NCBI RefSeq assembly: GCF_038595065.1
Contig: NZ_CP152003.1
Location: 3,762,001-3,826,000, forward strand
DNA length: 64,000 bases
From: Sutcliffiella sp. FSL R7-0096
Lineage (GTDB): Bacteria; Bacillota; Bacilli; Bacillales; Bacillaceae_I
Reading direction: 5' to 3'
Shown: piece by piece, positions 45,024-54,023 of the stretch
How positions within the stretch are numbered: the stretch's first letter is position 1
Layout: the number at the start of each line of letters is the position of its first letter
Notes under the pieces: model-generated
Told to the model about the DNA's origin: nothing
The model's input: the letters and a program-made list of their open reading frames with translations, nothing else
The model's database searches: none
Translations under genes and position numbers: made by a program

Positions 45024-45968
45024 TTATTGCCATTCCGGCCGGTCTATATAAGTTGATTGGCAATGGGACAGCAGGGCTCCAGCTGCTTTAAGCTGACTGT
45101 GTTTTAGCGGAAGCCTGTTTTCCCTCATTTTCTCAAACCACTTATCATATGTACGTTTGTCGATTACCTGGACATCAGTAGGGCCATCAGAAATGTCGAT
45201 ATACCCTTTTGGGTGCAACAACAGCTTTGTCACAGGCAGACTTATTTCGTATTGTGGAAGGATATTCTTTATGATGGCACCCATCCTGTTCAAACTGATG
45301 GTAGGATTCACTATTTTTCTCTCATTTTCTTTTTCACGGATGGACCAGAAGCGGTCATTATTACCCAATATTACACTCTCATCTTGTTCATCCATATAAA
45401 AAAGGGCAAAAATTTCGTTCGGGGTAATGATAATGATTTCCAGTTCAACAGGGGCCTGCTTAACAAGGAATATCGGTTTGTACATGACAAAAAATGTGTC
45501 AGGAAAGCGTTGCAGGAAGTATTTTAATAGGGTCTCCCGCCTATAATTCTTTTGGAGGTGGGACATCTCCCTGATAGTTGAACTCGCCCACTTTAACTGG
45601 AGGGGGAGGATGGAGTCAAGAAACTGCTGTTTTCTTTCTTCAGGTGTCTTCTTTCCTCTAATTTCAGGAAGCTTCCATTCCTCCTCCATTTCAGCAACAA
45701 CTGGACTCACTTTCCCAACATATAACTCTTCTACATCATCGTCCTTCTTTTTAAATGACTTGATTAAGGAGGACAGCATGCTTTCTTTTTCTGCCTTTTC
45801 TTCCTCTACCTGCTCCACCTCCGGGATAATCACATCCACAGGATTTTTGAGCATCGCTTCAAAAGTATTCCATTGCTGTTTTTTCAACCGTATATATTGA
45901 TTCGGATAACGATATATATCTACTTCGTATCTTGTAATATAATCTTGTAATTTAATTAACTGCGCCAC
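45024..45968 (-). CDS. NERD-like domain protein
   Basis: A 314-residue cytoplasmic protein. The central part (about 135-260) looks like a NERD (nuclease-related) fold: LKYFLQRFPDTFFVMYKPIFLVK, ELEIIIITPNEIFALFYMDE and LNRMGAIIKNIL. An acidic/basic linker (about 50-90) precedes it. A catalytic nuclease signature is not clear, so activity is uncertain. It occupies the position of B. subtilis ytlQ between ytlP (thpR) and amyX. The GTG at 45968 lacks a strong ribosome binding site. A MITE-like element lies just upstream. Confidence 0.75.
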   Translation of the reverse strand: MAQLIKLQDYITRYEVDIYRYPNQYIRLKKQQWNTFEAMLKNPVDVIIPEVEQVEEEKAEKESMLSSLIKSFKKKDDDVEELYVGKVSPVVAEMEEEWKLPEIRGKKTPEERKQQFLDSILPLQLKWASSTIREMSHLQKNYRRETLLKYFLQRFPDTFFVMYKPIFLVKQAPVELEIIIITPNEIFALFYMDEQDESVILGNNDRFWSIREKENERKIVNPTISLNRMGAIIKNILPQYEISLPVTKLLLHPKGYIDISDGPTDVQVIDKRTYDKWFEKMRENRLPLKHSQLKAAGALLSHCQSTYIDRPEWQ

Positions 45969-45989
45969 AGGCGGTCACTCTTTTCTATA

Positions 45990-46199
45990 GGCTGTTTTCG
46001 CATACATTGTTGCTTTTCGAATTTATATACTATCCTTTAAATTCTTTGCTGTCGTGCTCTTTTCCTAACTATACAAAAAAGCTTCCATGCTTTTTATTGA
46101 GATTCTATGCTATGAAAAGTCCAAGTGCCGACTTTTCTTGTAAAAAGTCCAAGTGCCGACTTTTTACTAGTGAACAGCAACAATCTTTGAGAAAAGAGC
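45990..46199. mobile_element. MITE-like element, 210 bp, with 8-bp target duplication
   Basis: Begins GGCTGTTTTCGCATACATTG and ends ATCTTTGAGAAAAGAGC, related to the copy at 41222 over its full length. Inside, the block GAAAAGTCCAAGTGCCGACT occurs twice in tandem (about 46116 and 46143) where the other copy has one. TTTCTATA flanks it at 45982-45989 and 46200-46207. The right duplication contains the stop codon of the LrgB-like gene. No ORF. Confidence 0.82.
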
Positions 46200-46202
46200 T
46201 TT

Positions 46203-46889
46203 CTATAAGAAATATCCAATACTAATGGGCAATACCAGCGCGTATAACAGGGCGGACAGGGTCATGCTGATAGAGCTGAATGCGGCTTCTTCCTCTCCAT
46301 ATTCCGTCGCCTTGGCAGTACCGATTCCGTGTGCAGCACAGCCAAGCGCAACCCCTACACCAAGATAATGAGATATTCCCATGTACTTCATCAGCACCGG
46401 GCCAACAACGGCCCCCATTATCCCGCTCAGTATAACTAAAGCCGCAGCCAGACTTGGAATGCCTCCTGTAATGGCCGCAATATCCATGGCTATTGGGGAA
46501 GTAACAGATTTCGGCAAGAAGGTGGCGGAATAAATAGGGCTGAGGGCTGCCACTTTCACGTAAACCATACCTGTAACGATTCCAATAAAGACTCCTGACA
46601 ATAAGCCTGCAAACAAAGGAAATCGATAACGAAATATTTTCTTCCGCTGATGGTATAGCGGGTATGCGAGGGCAACAACAGCCGGACCAAGCAATTCCTG
46701 GATCCACCAGCCCCCCAGCATATATGTATCATAGCTCACATTTAAAGCCATCAATCCGAGGATGAGTAGAAGGGTGGTAGTGGCGACCGGATTGAGCATT
46801 GGATTACGAAACCGAAGATAGATACTCCTCATTCCTAGGAACATTAAAATAGTAATGAGAATGAACATAATGCCGTACCAAGTATTCAT
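46203..46889 (-). CDS. LrgB/CidB family membrane protein
   Basis: A 228-residue integral membrane protein with seven to eight hydrophobic segments. Family features are ATFLPKSVTSPIAMDIAAITGG, IPSLAAALVILSGIMGAVVGP and GVALGCAAHGIGTAKATEYGE. LrgB/CidB/YohK proteins pair with a holin-like LrgA/CidA protein and affect autolysis, pyruvate or glycolate transport. The gene overlaps the LrgA-like gene by four bases (ATGA). The stop codon lies in the target duplication of the MITE, which inserted directly behind the gene. Confidence 0.9.
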   Translation of the reverse strand: MNTWYGIMFILITILMFLGMRSIYLRFRNPMLNPVATTTLLLILGLMALNVSYDTYMLGGWWIQELLGPAVVALAYPLYHQRKKIFRYRFPLFAGLLSGVFIGIVTGMVYVKVAALSPIYSATFLPKSVTSPIAMDIAAITGGIPSLAAALVILSGIMGAVVGPVLMKYMGISHYLGVGVALGCAAHGIGTAKATEYGEEEAAFSSISMTLSALLYALVLPISIGYFL

Positions 46890-47278
46890 ATCCCATCTCT
46901 CCTTGAACCCTTTGTTTTAATATCGACCGCTGCTGCAGTTTTTTGAGCAACCAAACCGGAGCTCAAAAGCACCAGAAGCGTCCCTATTAAGAGCGCAAGC
47001 AGCATGATCAGACCGTTATTGCTCGATAAAAATCCAAAATGGTCCATGACTCCGACTGTGGCAGGCACAAAAAACAAAGGCAGGTAAAGAATCAATGCAT
47101 GTGCTCCTCCTTGAAGGTATTTATCCTTTAGGATACCCGTCATAAGGAACAGCAAAAGCAACAACATCCCAATGATACTCCCAGGTACCGGGATGGTAAA
47201 AACATCTTGAATATATGCACCTACCCGATAAAAAACATAGAGAATACATATCTGAACTACTAGTTTCATTCCCCTCAT
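46886..47278 (-). CDS. LrgA/CidA family holin-like protein
   Basis: A 130-residue membrane protein with four hydrophobic helices, including IPVPGSIIGMLLLLLFLMTGI and LPLFFVPATVGVMDHFGFL, the family hallmarks. It is the holin-like partner of the following LrgB-type gene. AGGAG lies about 11 bases before the ATG at 47278; the internal ATG at codon 4 has GAGGGGA immediately adjacent, so the exact start is uncertain. It lies directly downstream of thpR and could be co-transcribed with it. No LytSR-type regulator is nearby. Confidence 0.9.
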   Translation of the reverse strand: MRGMKLVVQICILYVFYRVGAYIQDVFTIPVPGSIIGMLLLLLFLMTGILKDKYLQGGAHALILYLPLFFVPATVGVMDHFGFLSSNNGLIMLLALLIGTLLVLLSSGLVAQKTAAAVDIKTKGSRRDGI

Positions 47279-47293
47279 TATCCAAATCTACTC

Positions 47294-47851
47294 CTATACT
47301 AATGGAAAAATTTCCTTCTCTTCATATTTTGGCATTCTGTTGAGATGTGTTTCATAAAGGACTATTTCTTTCACTTCATAAGAACCTCCCTTTTCGCTAT
47401 TGGTCAAGAGACTTTCTTGGTCTATCGACCCTGGACCCTTCCATTTTCTAGCTAGTGTGATATGTGGATGAAATGGCCGTGAATCAAGCTGGAATCCCAC
47501 CTTTTCACATGCAGCATATATATCTTTACGTAGGGAATTTAAAGATGGGGAATTTTCAACCCCAAGCCAAAATATTCTTGGAGACTGAGGATTACCGAAC
47601 GTGCCCAACTCACTTAAGGTGAGGGAAAAGGATCGATGTTGCGCTGCTACATCCAAAGTCAATGAAACCAGTTTTTCTTTTTGAGATTCCTCCATATTCC
47701 CAAGAAACGCGAGTGTTAGATGCAAATCCTCGGGATGTACCCATCTGGTAAATGGATACTTGCCTTTCAACTCTTTCATATATAAATGTAACTCTTCCTT
47801 CCATTCTTTTGGAAGAGGGACTGCGATAAAATAATGGGTTTGTGTAGTCAT
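47294..47851 (-). CDS. thpR: RNA 2',3'-cyclic phosphodiesterase (LigT/ThpR family)
   Basis: A 185-residue 2H phosphoesterase that opens 2',3'-cyclic phosphates on RNA; it was formerly called 2'-5' RNA ligase. Both HxTx motifs are present: HLTLAFLG (near residue 43) and HITLARK (near residue 129), each providing a catalytic His and Thr. It corresponds to B. subtilis ytlP. GGTGAG lies just before the ATG. It is the first gene of a minus-strand group with the LrgAB pair. Confidence 0.93.
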   Translation of the reverse strand: MTTQTHYFIAVPLPKEWKEELHLYMKELKGKYPFTRWVHPEDLHLTLAFLGNMEESQKEKLVSLTLDVAAQHRSFSLTLSELGTFGNPQSPRIFWLGVENSPSLNSLRKDIYAACEKVGFQLDSRPFHPHITLARKWKGPGSIDQESLLTNSEKGGSYEVKEIVLYETHLNRMPKYEEKEIFPLV

Positions 47852-48021
47852 CGTCTCACCTTTCTTATTTTAGCAATATATTGCATTGCTTTGTATAGTA
47901 TCTTAGCATCAAACGGACCATATGATTAGTCAATACCCCTAACATTCATCCGTTTAGTCCGTTTTTCTATTTTATGTTACAATACGAATTATTAGATGCA
48001 TGTGAATGAAAGGTTGTGAAT

Positions 48022-48963
48022 ATGGTGAAGGTTGTTACTAATATGGCTGATTTAATTGGAGAAACTCCTCTGGTTAAATTGAACCGCATCGTCCCAGAAA
48101 GCGCTGCAACGGTTTTTTTGAAATTGGAATTTCAAAACCCCAGCGGAAGTGTTAAGGATAGAGCCGCTTTCAATATGATAATACAAGCTGAAAAAGATGG
48201 ACTTATCAAACCCGGTGCGACGATCATTGAACCAACCAGTGGCAATACTGGAATCGGCCTTGCGATGAATGCCGCTGCAAGGGGATATAAAGCGATACTC
48301 ATCATGCCTGATACCATGTCCAAGGAGCGCATAAACTTGCTGAAAGCATATGGTGCAGAGGTAGTATTGACACCAGGCGATGAAAAAATGCCAGGTGCGA
48401 TAAAAAAGGCACAGGAACTGGTGAAAGAAATCCCGAACAGCTTCATGCCGATGCAATTTGAAAACCATGCTAATTCCGATGCACATCGAAAGTCCACCGC
48501 ATTGGAAATCATTGATGGGATGCAACAAATCGGCAAGCCATTGACGGCATTTGTGGCTACAGCCGGCACTGGTGGAACGATTACCGGAACAGGAGAAGAG
48601 CTAAAGAAGCATTATGAAGGATTGACCGTACACTTGGTGGAACCTGCAGGATCACCTGTATTGTCCGGCGGAAAACCCGGCAAGCACAAGCTTGTGGGAA
48701 CAAGCCCTGGTTTCATCCCTGATATCTTAAACCAAGAAGTATATGATGAAATCTTCAAGATCAAAGATGAGGATGCATATGAAATTACACGTAAACTTGC
48801 ACGACATGAAGGTATCTTGGTAGGACCATCTTCCGGTGCTGCCTGCTTCTCCGCAATAGAAGTGGCAAAAAGATTGACACCTGATGATGTTGTGGTGTGT
48901 ATCGCCTGTGATACAGGGGAAAGATATTTGTCCACTGACCTTTTTGAATTTGAAAATGAATAA
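48022..48963 (+). CDS. Cysteine synthase family PLP enzyme (YtkP-like)
   Basis: PLP-dependent β-replacement enzyme of the CysK family, which joins O-acetylserine and sulfide, or related substrates. The 313-residue protein has the PLP lysine at Lys45 in NPSGSVKDRAA, the asparagine loop EPTSGNTGIGLA, the phosphate-binding GTGGTITGTG and VGPSSGAA near the C-terminus. ATG at 48022 has AAAGG 8 bases upstream; a GTG six bases earlier is less well placed. Its position beside ytlP and upstream of the pepV region matches ytkP of B. subtilis, a CysK paralogue. The substrate preference cannot be read from the sequence. Confidence 0.92.
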   Translation: MVKVVTNMADLIGETPLVKLNRIVPESAATVFLKLEFQNPSGSVKDRAAFNMIIQAEKDGLIKPGATIIEPTSGNTGIGLAMNAAARGYKAILIMPDTMSKERINLLKAYGAEVVLTPGDEKMPGAIKKAQELVKEIPNSFMPMQFENHANSDAHRKSTALEIIDGMQQIGKPLTAFVATAGTGGTITGTGEELKKHYEGLTVHLVEPAGSPVLSGGKPGKHKLVGTSPGFIPDILNQEVYDEIFKIKDEDAYEITRKLARHEGILVGPSSGAACFSAIEVAKRLTPDDVVVCIACDTGERYLSTDLFEFENE

Positions 48964-49009
48964 ATGAAAGCCCCTTCGTTGCATGGTGCAGCTTAGGGGC
49001 TTTTTTTCA
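48964..49009 (+). terminator. Terminator of the cysteine synthase-like gene
   Basis: AAAGCCCCT and AGGGGCTTT pair exactly around a 19-base partly paired loop and are followed by TTTTTC. Confidence 0.87.
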
Positions 49010-49039
49010 CAAAGGTTTATCGACTATAAAGCTTGCCCG

Positions 49040-49168
49040 TTCCTTTTCGTTGCAGGCACTCGCTTTCCGCGGGGCATTGCTTAAGCCTCTTCACAACCTC
49101 GGGGGTCTCAAGTCTGCCGCTACCTCCCGCCGGAGTCGAATGCGTTTCGCTCCAATCCGCTCATTTTT
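49040..49168 (+). repeat. Dispersed GC-rich repeat, copy E (diverged ends)
   Basis: Contains CACTCGCTTTCCGCGGGGC, TTAAGCCTCTTCACAACCTC, GGGGGTCTCAAGTCTGCCGC, TACCTCCCGCCGGAGTC and TTCGCTCCAATCCGC, the family order. The terminal arms GCTGTTGATT/AATCAACAGC are lost or altered. It lies between the convergent cysteine synthase-like and MFS genes. Confidence 0.75.
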
Positions 49169-49174
49169 TTAAGA

Positions 49175-50353
49175 TTACGATGCCTTTACGAGTTCTTTTT
49201 TATCGGCTTGGTTGATCATCATGATGAACACCAATCCACACATTGTTAAAAGGCCGAAGAACAAATATACATGTGCAACGGAGTAATACTCTGCAATGAA
49301 CCCCCCAAAGAACGTACAGAACCAACTGCCTAACCCATTACCGACGGCAGTATATAGGGAAACCGCCGTAGCACGGGCAGAGGTTGGGGCTATATCCCGC
49401 ACAAACTGTAACGCTGCAGGAATGAAAAGCCCGACAGAAAAACCTTGGGCAATCGTGGTCGCATACACCACATACAGTGGCGGTTCAAAGAAATAAAGCA
49501 CCCAACGTATCATCGCAATCGAAGCAGCACTGATCATGATAGTATGAAGTCCAAATCGGGCAATCCACTTGCCTGCCACCCGCATAAAAGGCGCCTCACT
49601 ACCTGCAGCGAGCAAAAAAGCAATCCCGACGCCCGTCACCGTTCCCCCGATATCGGTTATGAATAATCCAAAATAAAAATTATTTGCAAAAACCGGTCCG
49701 AAGATCAGGAAAGTCGTTACCAGGAACATCACAAATTTAGGCATTTTCATCAATGTTCCTATTCCATCCCGGACATTGACACTGATGGTTTGACTTTCTT
49801 TCGGTAAAAAGATCGTTACAACCGCTCCAATCATCAGCGCTACTGCAAATGTATAAAATATCACTTTCAAAGAAAAGAAATCAGAAAGCCATCCTGCAAC
49901 CAGAACTGCCACGGCAAAACCGATTGCACCCCAAAGTCTGATGGAACCGTAATTTCCTTTCACCCTTTGAACATAATTCAGCGTGATGCTATCCGATATA
50001 GGTACAAGGGCACTTTGTGTGACAGCCAGTAAGAAAGCGACAGTCAATAGGGCAGCATAGCTTCCCATAAATGAAAAGGCAATTCCGGTCATGGCAGTAA
50101 GGAACAAGGTCCATATCAGTATCTGTTTCGGCTTTTGGGTATAATCGCTAAAAATCCCCCAAAGCGGCTGGACGAAAATCATGACGACTGGGCTGATGGA
50201 CATGATCATCCCGATCTGTGATCCACTCAATCCCACATCTTCTTTCAAATATACTGTCAGCAACGGGAATAGTGCACCGAAGCTGAAAAAAGTTAAAAAG
50301 TAAAAACTGTAAAAATAGCGAGTTGTTTTGTCTTTCACGGAGGCAGTACTCAT
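49175..50353 (-). CDS. MFS transporter (MFS_1-like / HcaT-type)
   Basis: A 392-residue, 12-helix major facilitator protein of the group that includes phenylpropionate permease HcaT and sugar/nucleoside symporters. It begins STASVKDKTTRYFYSFYFL, and the loop GIFSDYTQKPKQILIWTLF corresponds to the MFS loop 2-3 signature; SLYTAVGNGLGSWFCTFFGG lies in the second half. AGAAGGATTT precedes the ATG. The substrate is unknown. It is a single gene separated from pepV by a terminator and not part of the conserved B. subtilis order here. Confidence 0.83.
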   Translation of the reverse strand: MSTASVKDKTTRYFYSFYFLTFFSFGALFPLLTVYLKEDVGLSGSQIGMIMSISPVVMIFVQPLWGIFSDYTQKPKQILIWTLFLTAMTGIAFSFMGSYAALLTVAFLLAVTQSALVPISDSITLNYVQRVKGNYGSIRLWGAIGFAVAVLVAGWLSDFFSLKVIFYTFAVALMIGAVVTIFLPKESQTISVNVRDGIGTLMKMPKFVMFLVTTFLIFGPVFANNFYFGLFITDIGGTVTGVGIAFLLAAGSEAPFMRVAGKWIARFGLHTIMISAASIAMIRWVLYFFEPPLYVVYATTIAQGFSVGLFIPAALQFVRDIAPTSARATAVSLYTAVGNGLGSWFCTFFGGFIAEYYSVAHVYLFFGLLTMCGLVFIMMINQADKKELVKAS

Positions 50354-50387
50354 GATAAATCCTTCTTTCTTCTCGTTAAGTAAGGAA

Positions 50388-50433
50388 AAAGTAAAAGGCT
50401 ACCGCCCCTTGGGGAAGTAACCTTTACATTCTA
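50388..50433 (-). terminator. Terminator of pepV
   Basis: On the minus strand, GTAAAGGTTAC and GTAGCCTTTTAC (partly bulged) enclose CCCC/GGGG pairing and are followed by TTTTTCC. Confidence 0.75.
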
Positions 50434-50459
50434 CCACAATTATATTTAGGATAAATATG

Positions 50460-51875
50460 TTATTTCGCTAATTCATAGATAGCTTGTGCATAGATGGCAG
50501 TAGCCTTGATGAGATCTTCAATGAAAATATGCTCATCTTTTTGATGCGCTACATCCTCTCTGCCAGGGAATAGCGGACCAAAAGCCACTCCTGCTTCAAG
50601 AGATCTCGCATATGTTCCACCACCGATGGACAATAACTCGGCCTTCTCCCCAGTTTGTTCTTCATAAACCTTTTGCAACTTCTGAATCAGTTCGTGATCC
50701 TGTGGTACATGGTGGGCAGGAGCAACATTGAATTTGTTTACTTCAAAGCCATACGCCTCTGCTTCTTTTCTCAACTGCGCTTCTGATTCCTTTGTATCGC
50801 AAGTTACTGGAAAGCGAATGTTTACACCTAGGTTGCCGACAGAAGTTCCACGGTCATAACGGAAAAGACCTGTATTGATGGTAAGGTCGTCGGTAATTTC
50901 GTCGGTAAAATTGATGTTAAGCTTCTTTCCACGTGAATCAAATGCAAGCTTTTCACTGATAAAGCCTACATAGGATGCTCCTTTTGCATCCAGCCCTACA
51001 GAGTGGAGGAAGGTCGCCAAGTGGTATCCTGCATTCGTACCATTGTCCGGCTCCATCGCATGGGCTGAAACGCCTTTGATGTTAAGGAACAAAGCATTTC
51101 CTTCCTTCGTATAGCCACCCTCAATTCCTTTTTCTGAAATGTATTCATTAAAAGCGTGAGTGATTGCGTCCATTTCTTCCATCACTTCAAGTGAGGCTTT
51201 TGCGTGATCTGGCACCATGTTCAGTCGACGACCGGATTCAAACATTAACAAAGTGTTTTTCTCAGATGCCACCTCCCCTTTGAAATTTAACCGGAGCTGG
51301 ATATCGCCTAACCCTTTTTCCGCATAAATGATCGGGAAATCCGCATCAGGTGCAAATCCCATCGTCGGCATTTCTTCATGTTTGAAATAGTGCTCTACAC
51401 ACTGCCAGTTGCTCTCCTCATCTGTACCAATGATGATGCGCACACGTTTAGATAAAGGCAGCTCTAGCTCTTTCACTATTTTAAGTGCATAATAAGCCGC
51501 CATTGTAGGACCTTTATCATCTATCGCTCCGCGTGCAAAGATTTTCCCATCCCGGATGGTGGCACTGAATGGTTCATCGGTCCAGCCATCCCCTTCAGGA
51601 ACGACATCAATATGACAAAGGATCCCCAAAAGCTCTTCCCCCTTGCCATGTTCAATATGTCCTGCATAATGATCGACATTTTTTGTGAGGAAACCGTCCG
51701 CTTCCCCTTTATGTAATAAATATTGAAGTGCCTCTTCTATTCCTTTTCCAAAAGGTGCCGCAGAGCTTGCCTCCTCCTCATTTAAGACACTATTGATCTG
51801 TAAGATTTCCTGCGTATCTTTAATCAAAGAATCTTTTCTTTTCTCTACTTCTGCTAACCAATTAATTTTTTCCAT
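50460..51875 (-). CDS. pepV: Dipeptidase PepV
   Basis: A 471-residue zinc-dependent M20 dipeptidase that cleaves dipeptides in the cytoplasm. Metal and catalytic residues are visible in LGILCHIDVVPEGDGW (His, Asp), FARGAIDDKGPTMAAYYALK (bridging Asp) and GTDEESNWQC (Glu pair); the lid domain and the C-terminal HQKDEHIFIED complete the family pattern. It corresponds to ytjP. The gene starts 7 bases after the ythQ-like permease stop, so ythP-ythQ-pepV probably form one transcript. AGGTGATGA lies before the ATG. Confidence 0.94.
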   Translation of the reverse strand: MEKINWLAEVEKRKDSLIKDTQEILQINSVLNEEEASSAAPFGKGIEEALQYLLHKGEADGFLTKNVDHYAGHIEHGKGEELLGILCHIDVVPEGDGWTDEPFSATIRDGKIFARGAIDDKGPTMAAYYALKIVKELELPLSKRVRIIIGTDEESNWQCVEHYFKHEEMPTMGFAPDADFPIIYAEKGLGDIQLRLNFKGEVASEKNTLLMFESGRRLNMVPDHAKASLEVMEEMDAITHAFNEYISEKGIEGGYTKEGNALFLNIKGVSAHAMEPDNGTNAGYHLATFLHSVGLDAKGASYVGFISEKLAFDSRGKKLNINFTDEITDDLTINTGLFRYDRGTSVGNLGVNIRFPVTCDTKESEAQLRKEAEAYGFEVNKFNVAPAHHVPQDHELIQKLQKVYEEQTGEKAELLSIGGGTYARSLEAGVAFGPLFPGREDVAHQKDEHIFIEDLIKATAIYAQAIYELAK

Positions 51876-51882
51876 TTAATCA

Positions 51883-53019
51883 TCACCTCATTAAAAAATG
51901 AAAAAGCGTATTGATGATGAGCACCAATCCAACCAATCCAACGGCCGGATAGTACAGCCACCTTGTTACAAGCTCCTGATAGTGCCCTTGAATCAGCTTC
52001 TTCCCCTTATGCATATTCAAAAAGGGATGTCCCACCAATTCATCATATACTATATTTAACCATTCTTTCAGAAAAAAGAAAAACGCCATAAACAAGCCAA
52101 TAGTCATCCACAGCGGGAGGTATCCCATGACAGCAATCGTGATTCCGATTATTTGCAAGTACGAGAAAATATGCCGGGAATTTCGCAACAAATATTTAAA
52201 GAACAATTCGGTCAGGGCGCTGTGTGGTCTCCTGTCTTCGAAAATCCTTTGTGATTGCCCGAAAAATAAGGGCTTAGTTCTCTCTGAAGCACGGGGAACA
52301 TGCACGTATTCCGATGCATAAAAAATCATGCCGACATATTTTTGGCGGATTTTCTCATTATGGGCCATGTCTAGGGAGAAGCTTTCCACCCTCCAATAAA
52401 TTACATGCAAAAGGACAGTACCAATCAACAGAGTAGCAATCGCTAAGTACCACAGACTTTTATCAACCGTAATATAAGTCAAAAAACCAATAAGAATAAA
52501 GAGAATGAAATATACCCCTTTACGTTTCCATCCAGACCAGTGAAAGTCTAACAATTTCCCCAAAATGGTTATAAAAATAAATAGAACAGAATAATACAAC
52601 ACCCATTCCACTAGCGGCAACATGGAAGGACTGACAGCCTCCATCAGTAGGTAGGAGAGGGTAGCAATTAGTACCGCCTTGATGGAATTCAGACCAGTAC
52701 TCGCTAAAATCCCCCATTTCTTCAAGCCTTTCAATAAATCTTTTCTATGTACAAAAAAATACGAATCCGCCTGCTGATAGAATATCCGGATGGTACCCGT
52801 CCAAGCAAGATAGTAGATGACAAACAGACTCAATCCATAGGGCAATCCTTTTAACAGTGTGATTAAACTTGGAAACATATCATAAATCATGGCAGCAACG
52901 AATAATAATGTAAGGACAATATAGACTAGGATCGTCCAATCTATAACGGCTTTCGTATTCTTCCATTGATATTTCCGCTCTTGCTTTAGACGTTCCTTGT
53001 ATAAATGGAATACCTTCAT
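51883..53019 (-). CDS. ythQ: ABC transporter permease, YthQ/EcsB type
   Basis: A 378-residue membrane protein with about eight to ten helices, similar to EcsB/YthQ permeases. Hydrophobic pairs and the motif FLKEWLNIVYDELVGHPFLN near the C-terminus are conserved. The ATG at 53019 overlaps the ATPase TGA (ATGA); the open frame to 53055 is rejected. It forms an ABC transporter with the upstream ATPase. Substrate unknown; Ecs-type systems influence secretion and proteolysis. Confidence 0.88.
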   Translation of the reverse strand: MKVFHLYKERLKQERKYQWKNTKAVIDWTILVYIVLTLLFVAAMIYDMFPSLITLLKGLPYGLSLFVIYYLAWTGTIRIFYQQADSYFFVHRKDLLKGLKKWGILASTGLNSIKAVLIATLSYLLMEAVSPSMLPLVEWVLYYSVLFIFITILGKLLDFHWSGWKRKGVYFILFILIGFLTYITVDKSLWYLAIATLLIGTVLLHVIYWRVESFSLDMAHNEKIRQKYVGMIFYASEYVHVPRASERTKPLFFGQSQRIFEDRRPHSALTELFFKYLLRNSRHIFSYLQIIGITIAVMGYLPLWMTIGLFMAFFFFLKEWLNIVYDELVGHPFLNMHKGKKLIQGHYQELVTRWLYYPAVGLVGLVLIINTLFHFLMR

Positions 53020-53729
53020 CCCGCTTGCTCCCTTGCCGATAAAGTGTAGAAACAATCAAGCAATGAAGCACCGGGAAGTTGGCAATCTGTTTGTATATCA
53101 TGTAGTGTCCCTTCTGCTTTTTTGCGTCCTTCAGCCAAAAGAATAAACCTGTCACAAATTTTTTCTGCAGTGTCAAGCACATGCGTACACAATAAGATAC
53201 CGGCGCCCCTTGCCTGTTCTTGATGGAAAAGCTCGAGAAGTTTTTTCGTAGCAATGGGATCAAGCCCAATAAACGGTTCATCCACAATGTACAAGGAAGG
53301 CTTAGACATGATGGCAAAGATCAACATGGCTTTTTGCTGCATCCCTTTTGAAAAGGTGGCCGGAGACTCATGTATGACTTTTTCCAAATCAAATAACTTC
53401 AACAACTCCTCCACTCGCTCTTTCCAAACCTTTTCATCTATCTCCAGCAGAGATGCCATCAAATCTATATGTTCCCATAAAGTCATATCATAATAGAATA
53501 CAGGCTTTTCAGGGATATAGGCATACGATTTATCGGAAGGAAGTGATATGTCCCCTTCATAAAATGGATTCAATCCAAGGAGCGTCTTGATTGTCGTACT
53601 TTTACCGGCTCCATTAGGACCAATCAGTCCGACCATTTCTCCTCTAGAAACGGAAAAATTAATATCCTGGACTATAGACATGTCATCATCATATCCTGCT
53701 TTCCTTAATTTTAAAGTTAATAATTCCAT
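53016..53729 (-). CDS. ythP: ABC transporter ATP-binding protein, YthP type
   Basis: A 237-residue ATPase with Walker A GPNGAGKST (about 38-46), a Q-loop, signature FSKGMQQK in place of the usual LSGGQ, Walker B LYIVDEPFIGLDP and the switch His in LLCTHVLDTAEKI. The ATG at 53729 has AGGAGGG 6 bases upstream; a frame extension to 53747 is rejected. The signature variant is typical of the EcsA/YthP group. It is translationally coupled to the permease. Confidence 0.92.
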   Translation of the reverse strand: MELLTLKLRKAGYDDDMSIVQDINFSVSRGEMVGLIGPNGAGKSTTIKTLLGLNPFYEGDISLPSDKSYAYIPEKPVFYYDMTLWEHIDLMASLLEIDEKVWKERVEELLKLFDLEKVIHESPATFSKGMQQKAMLIFAIMSKPSLYIVDEPFIGLDPIATKKLLELFHQEQARGAGILLCTHVLDTAEKICDRFILLAEGRKKAEGTLHDIQTDCQLPGASLLDCFYTLSAREQAG

Positions 53730-54023
53730 AACTATCCCTCCTAACATCTAATAATACGGTGCATTAGGCCAAAAGTTTCATATTTTTCTAAAAATTACTA
53801 GCAGAATATTGTCGAGTAGCGTAAAATAATGTATATTGACTTATATACTTTGGTTTTCACTTAACACTTCATAGACTAAATGTTAATATTGTGTAAACTG
53901 CATCATTATTCTAGAATTTTTTCCACATAATCGTGTACAATATAAACTAACTTAATACCTAACACCTATCATCAAGAATTTAGCGAGTAGTACCATGTTA
54001 AATACCGGATAAGGAGTGGTTTT

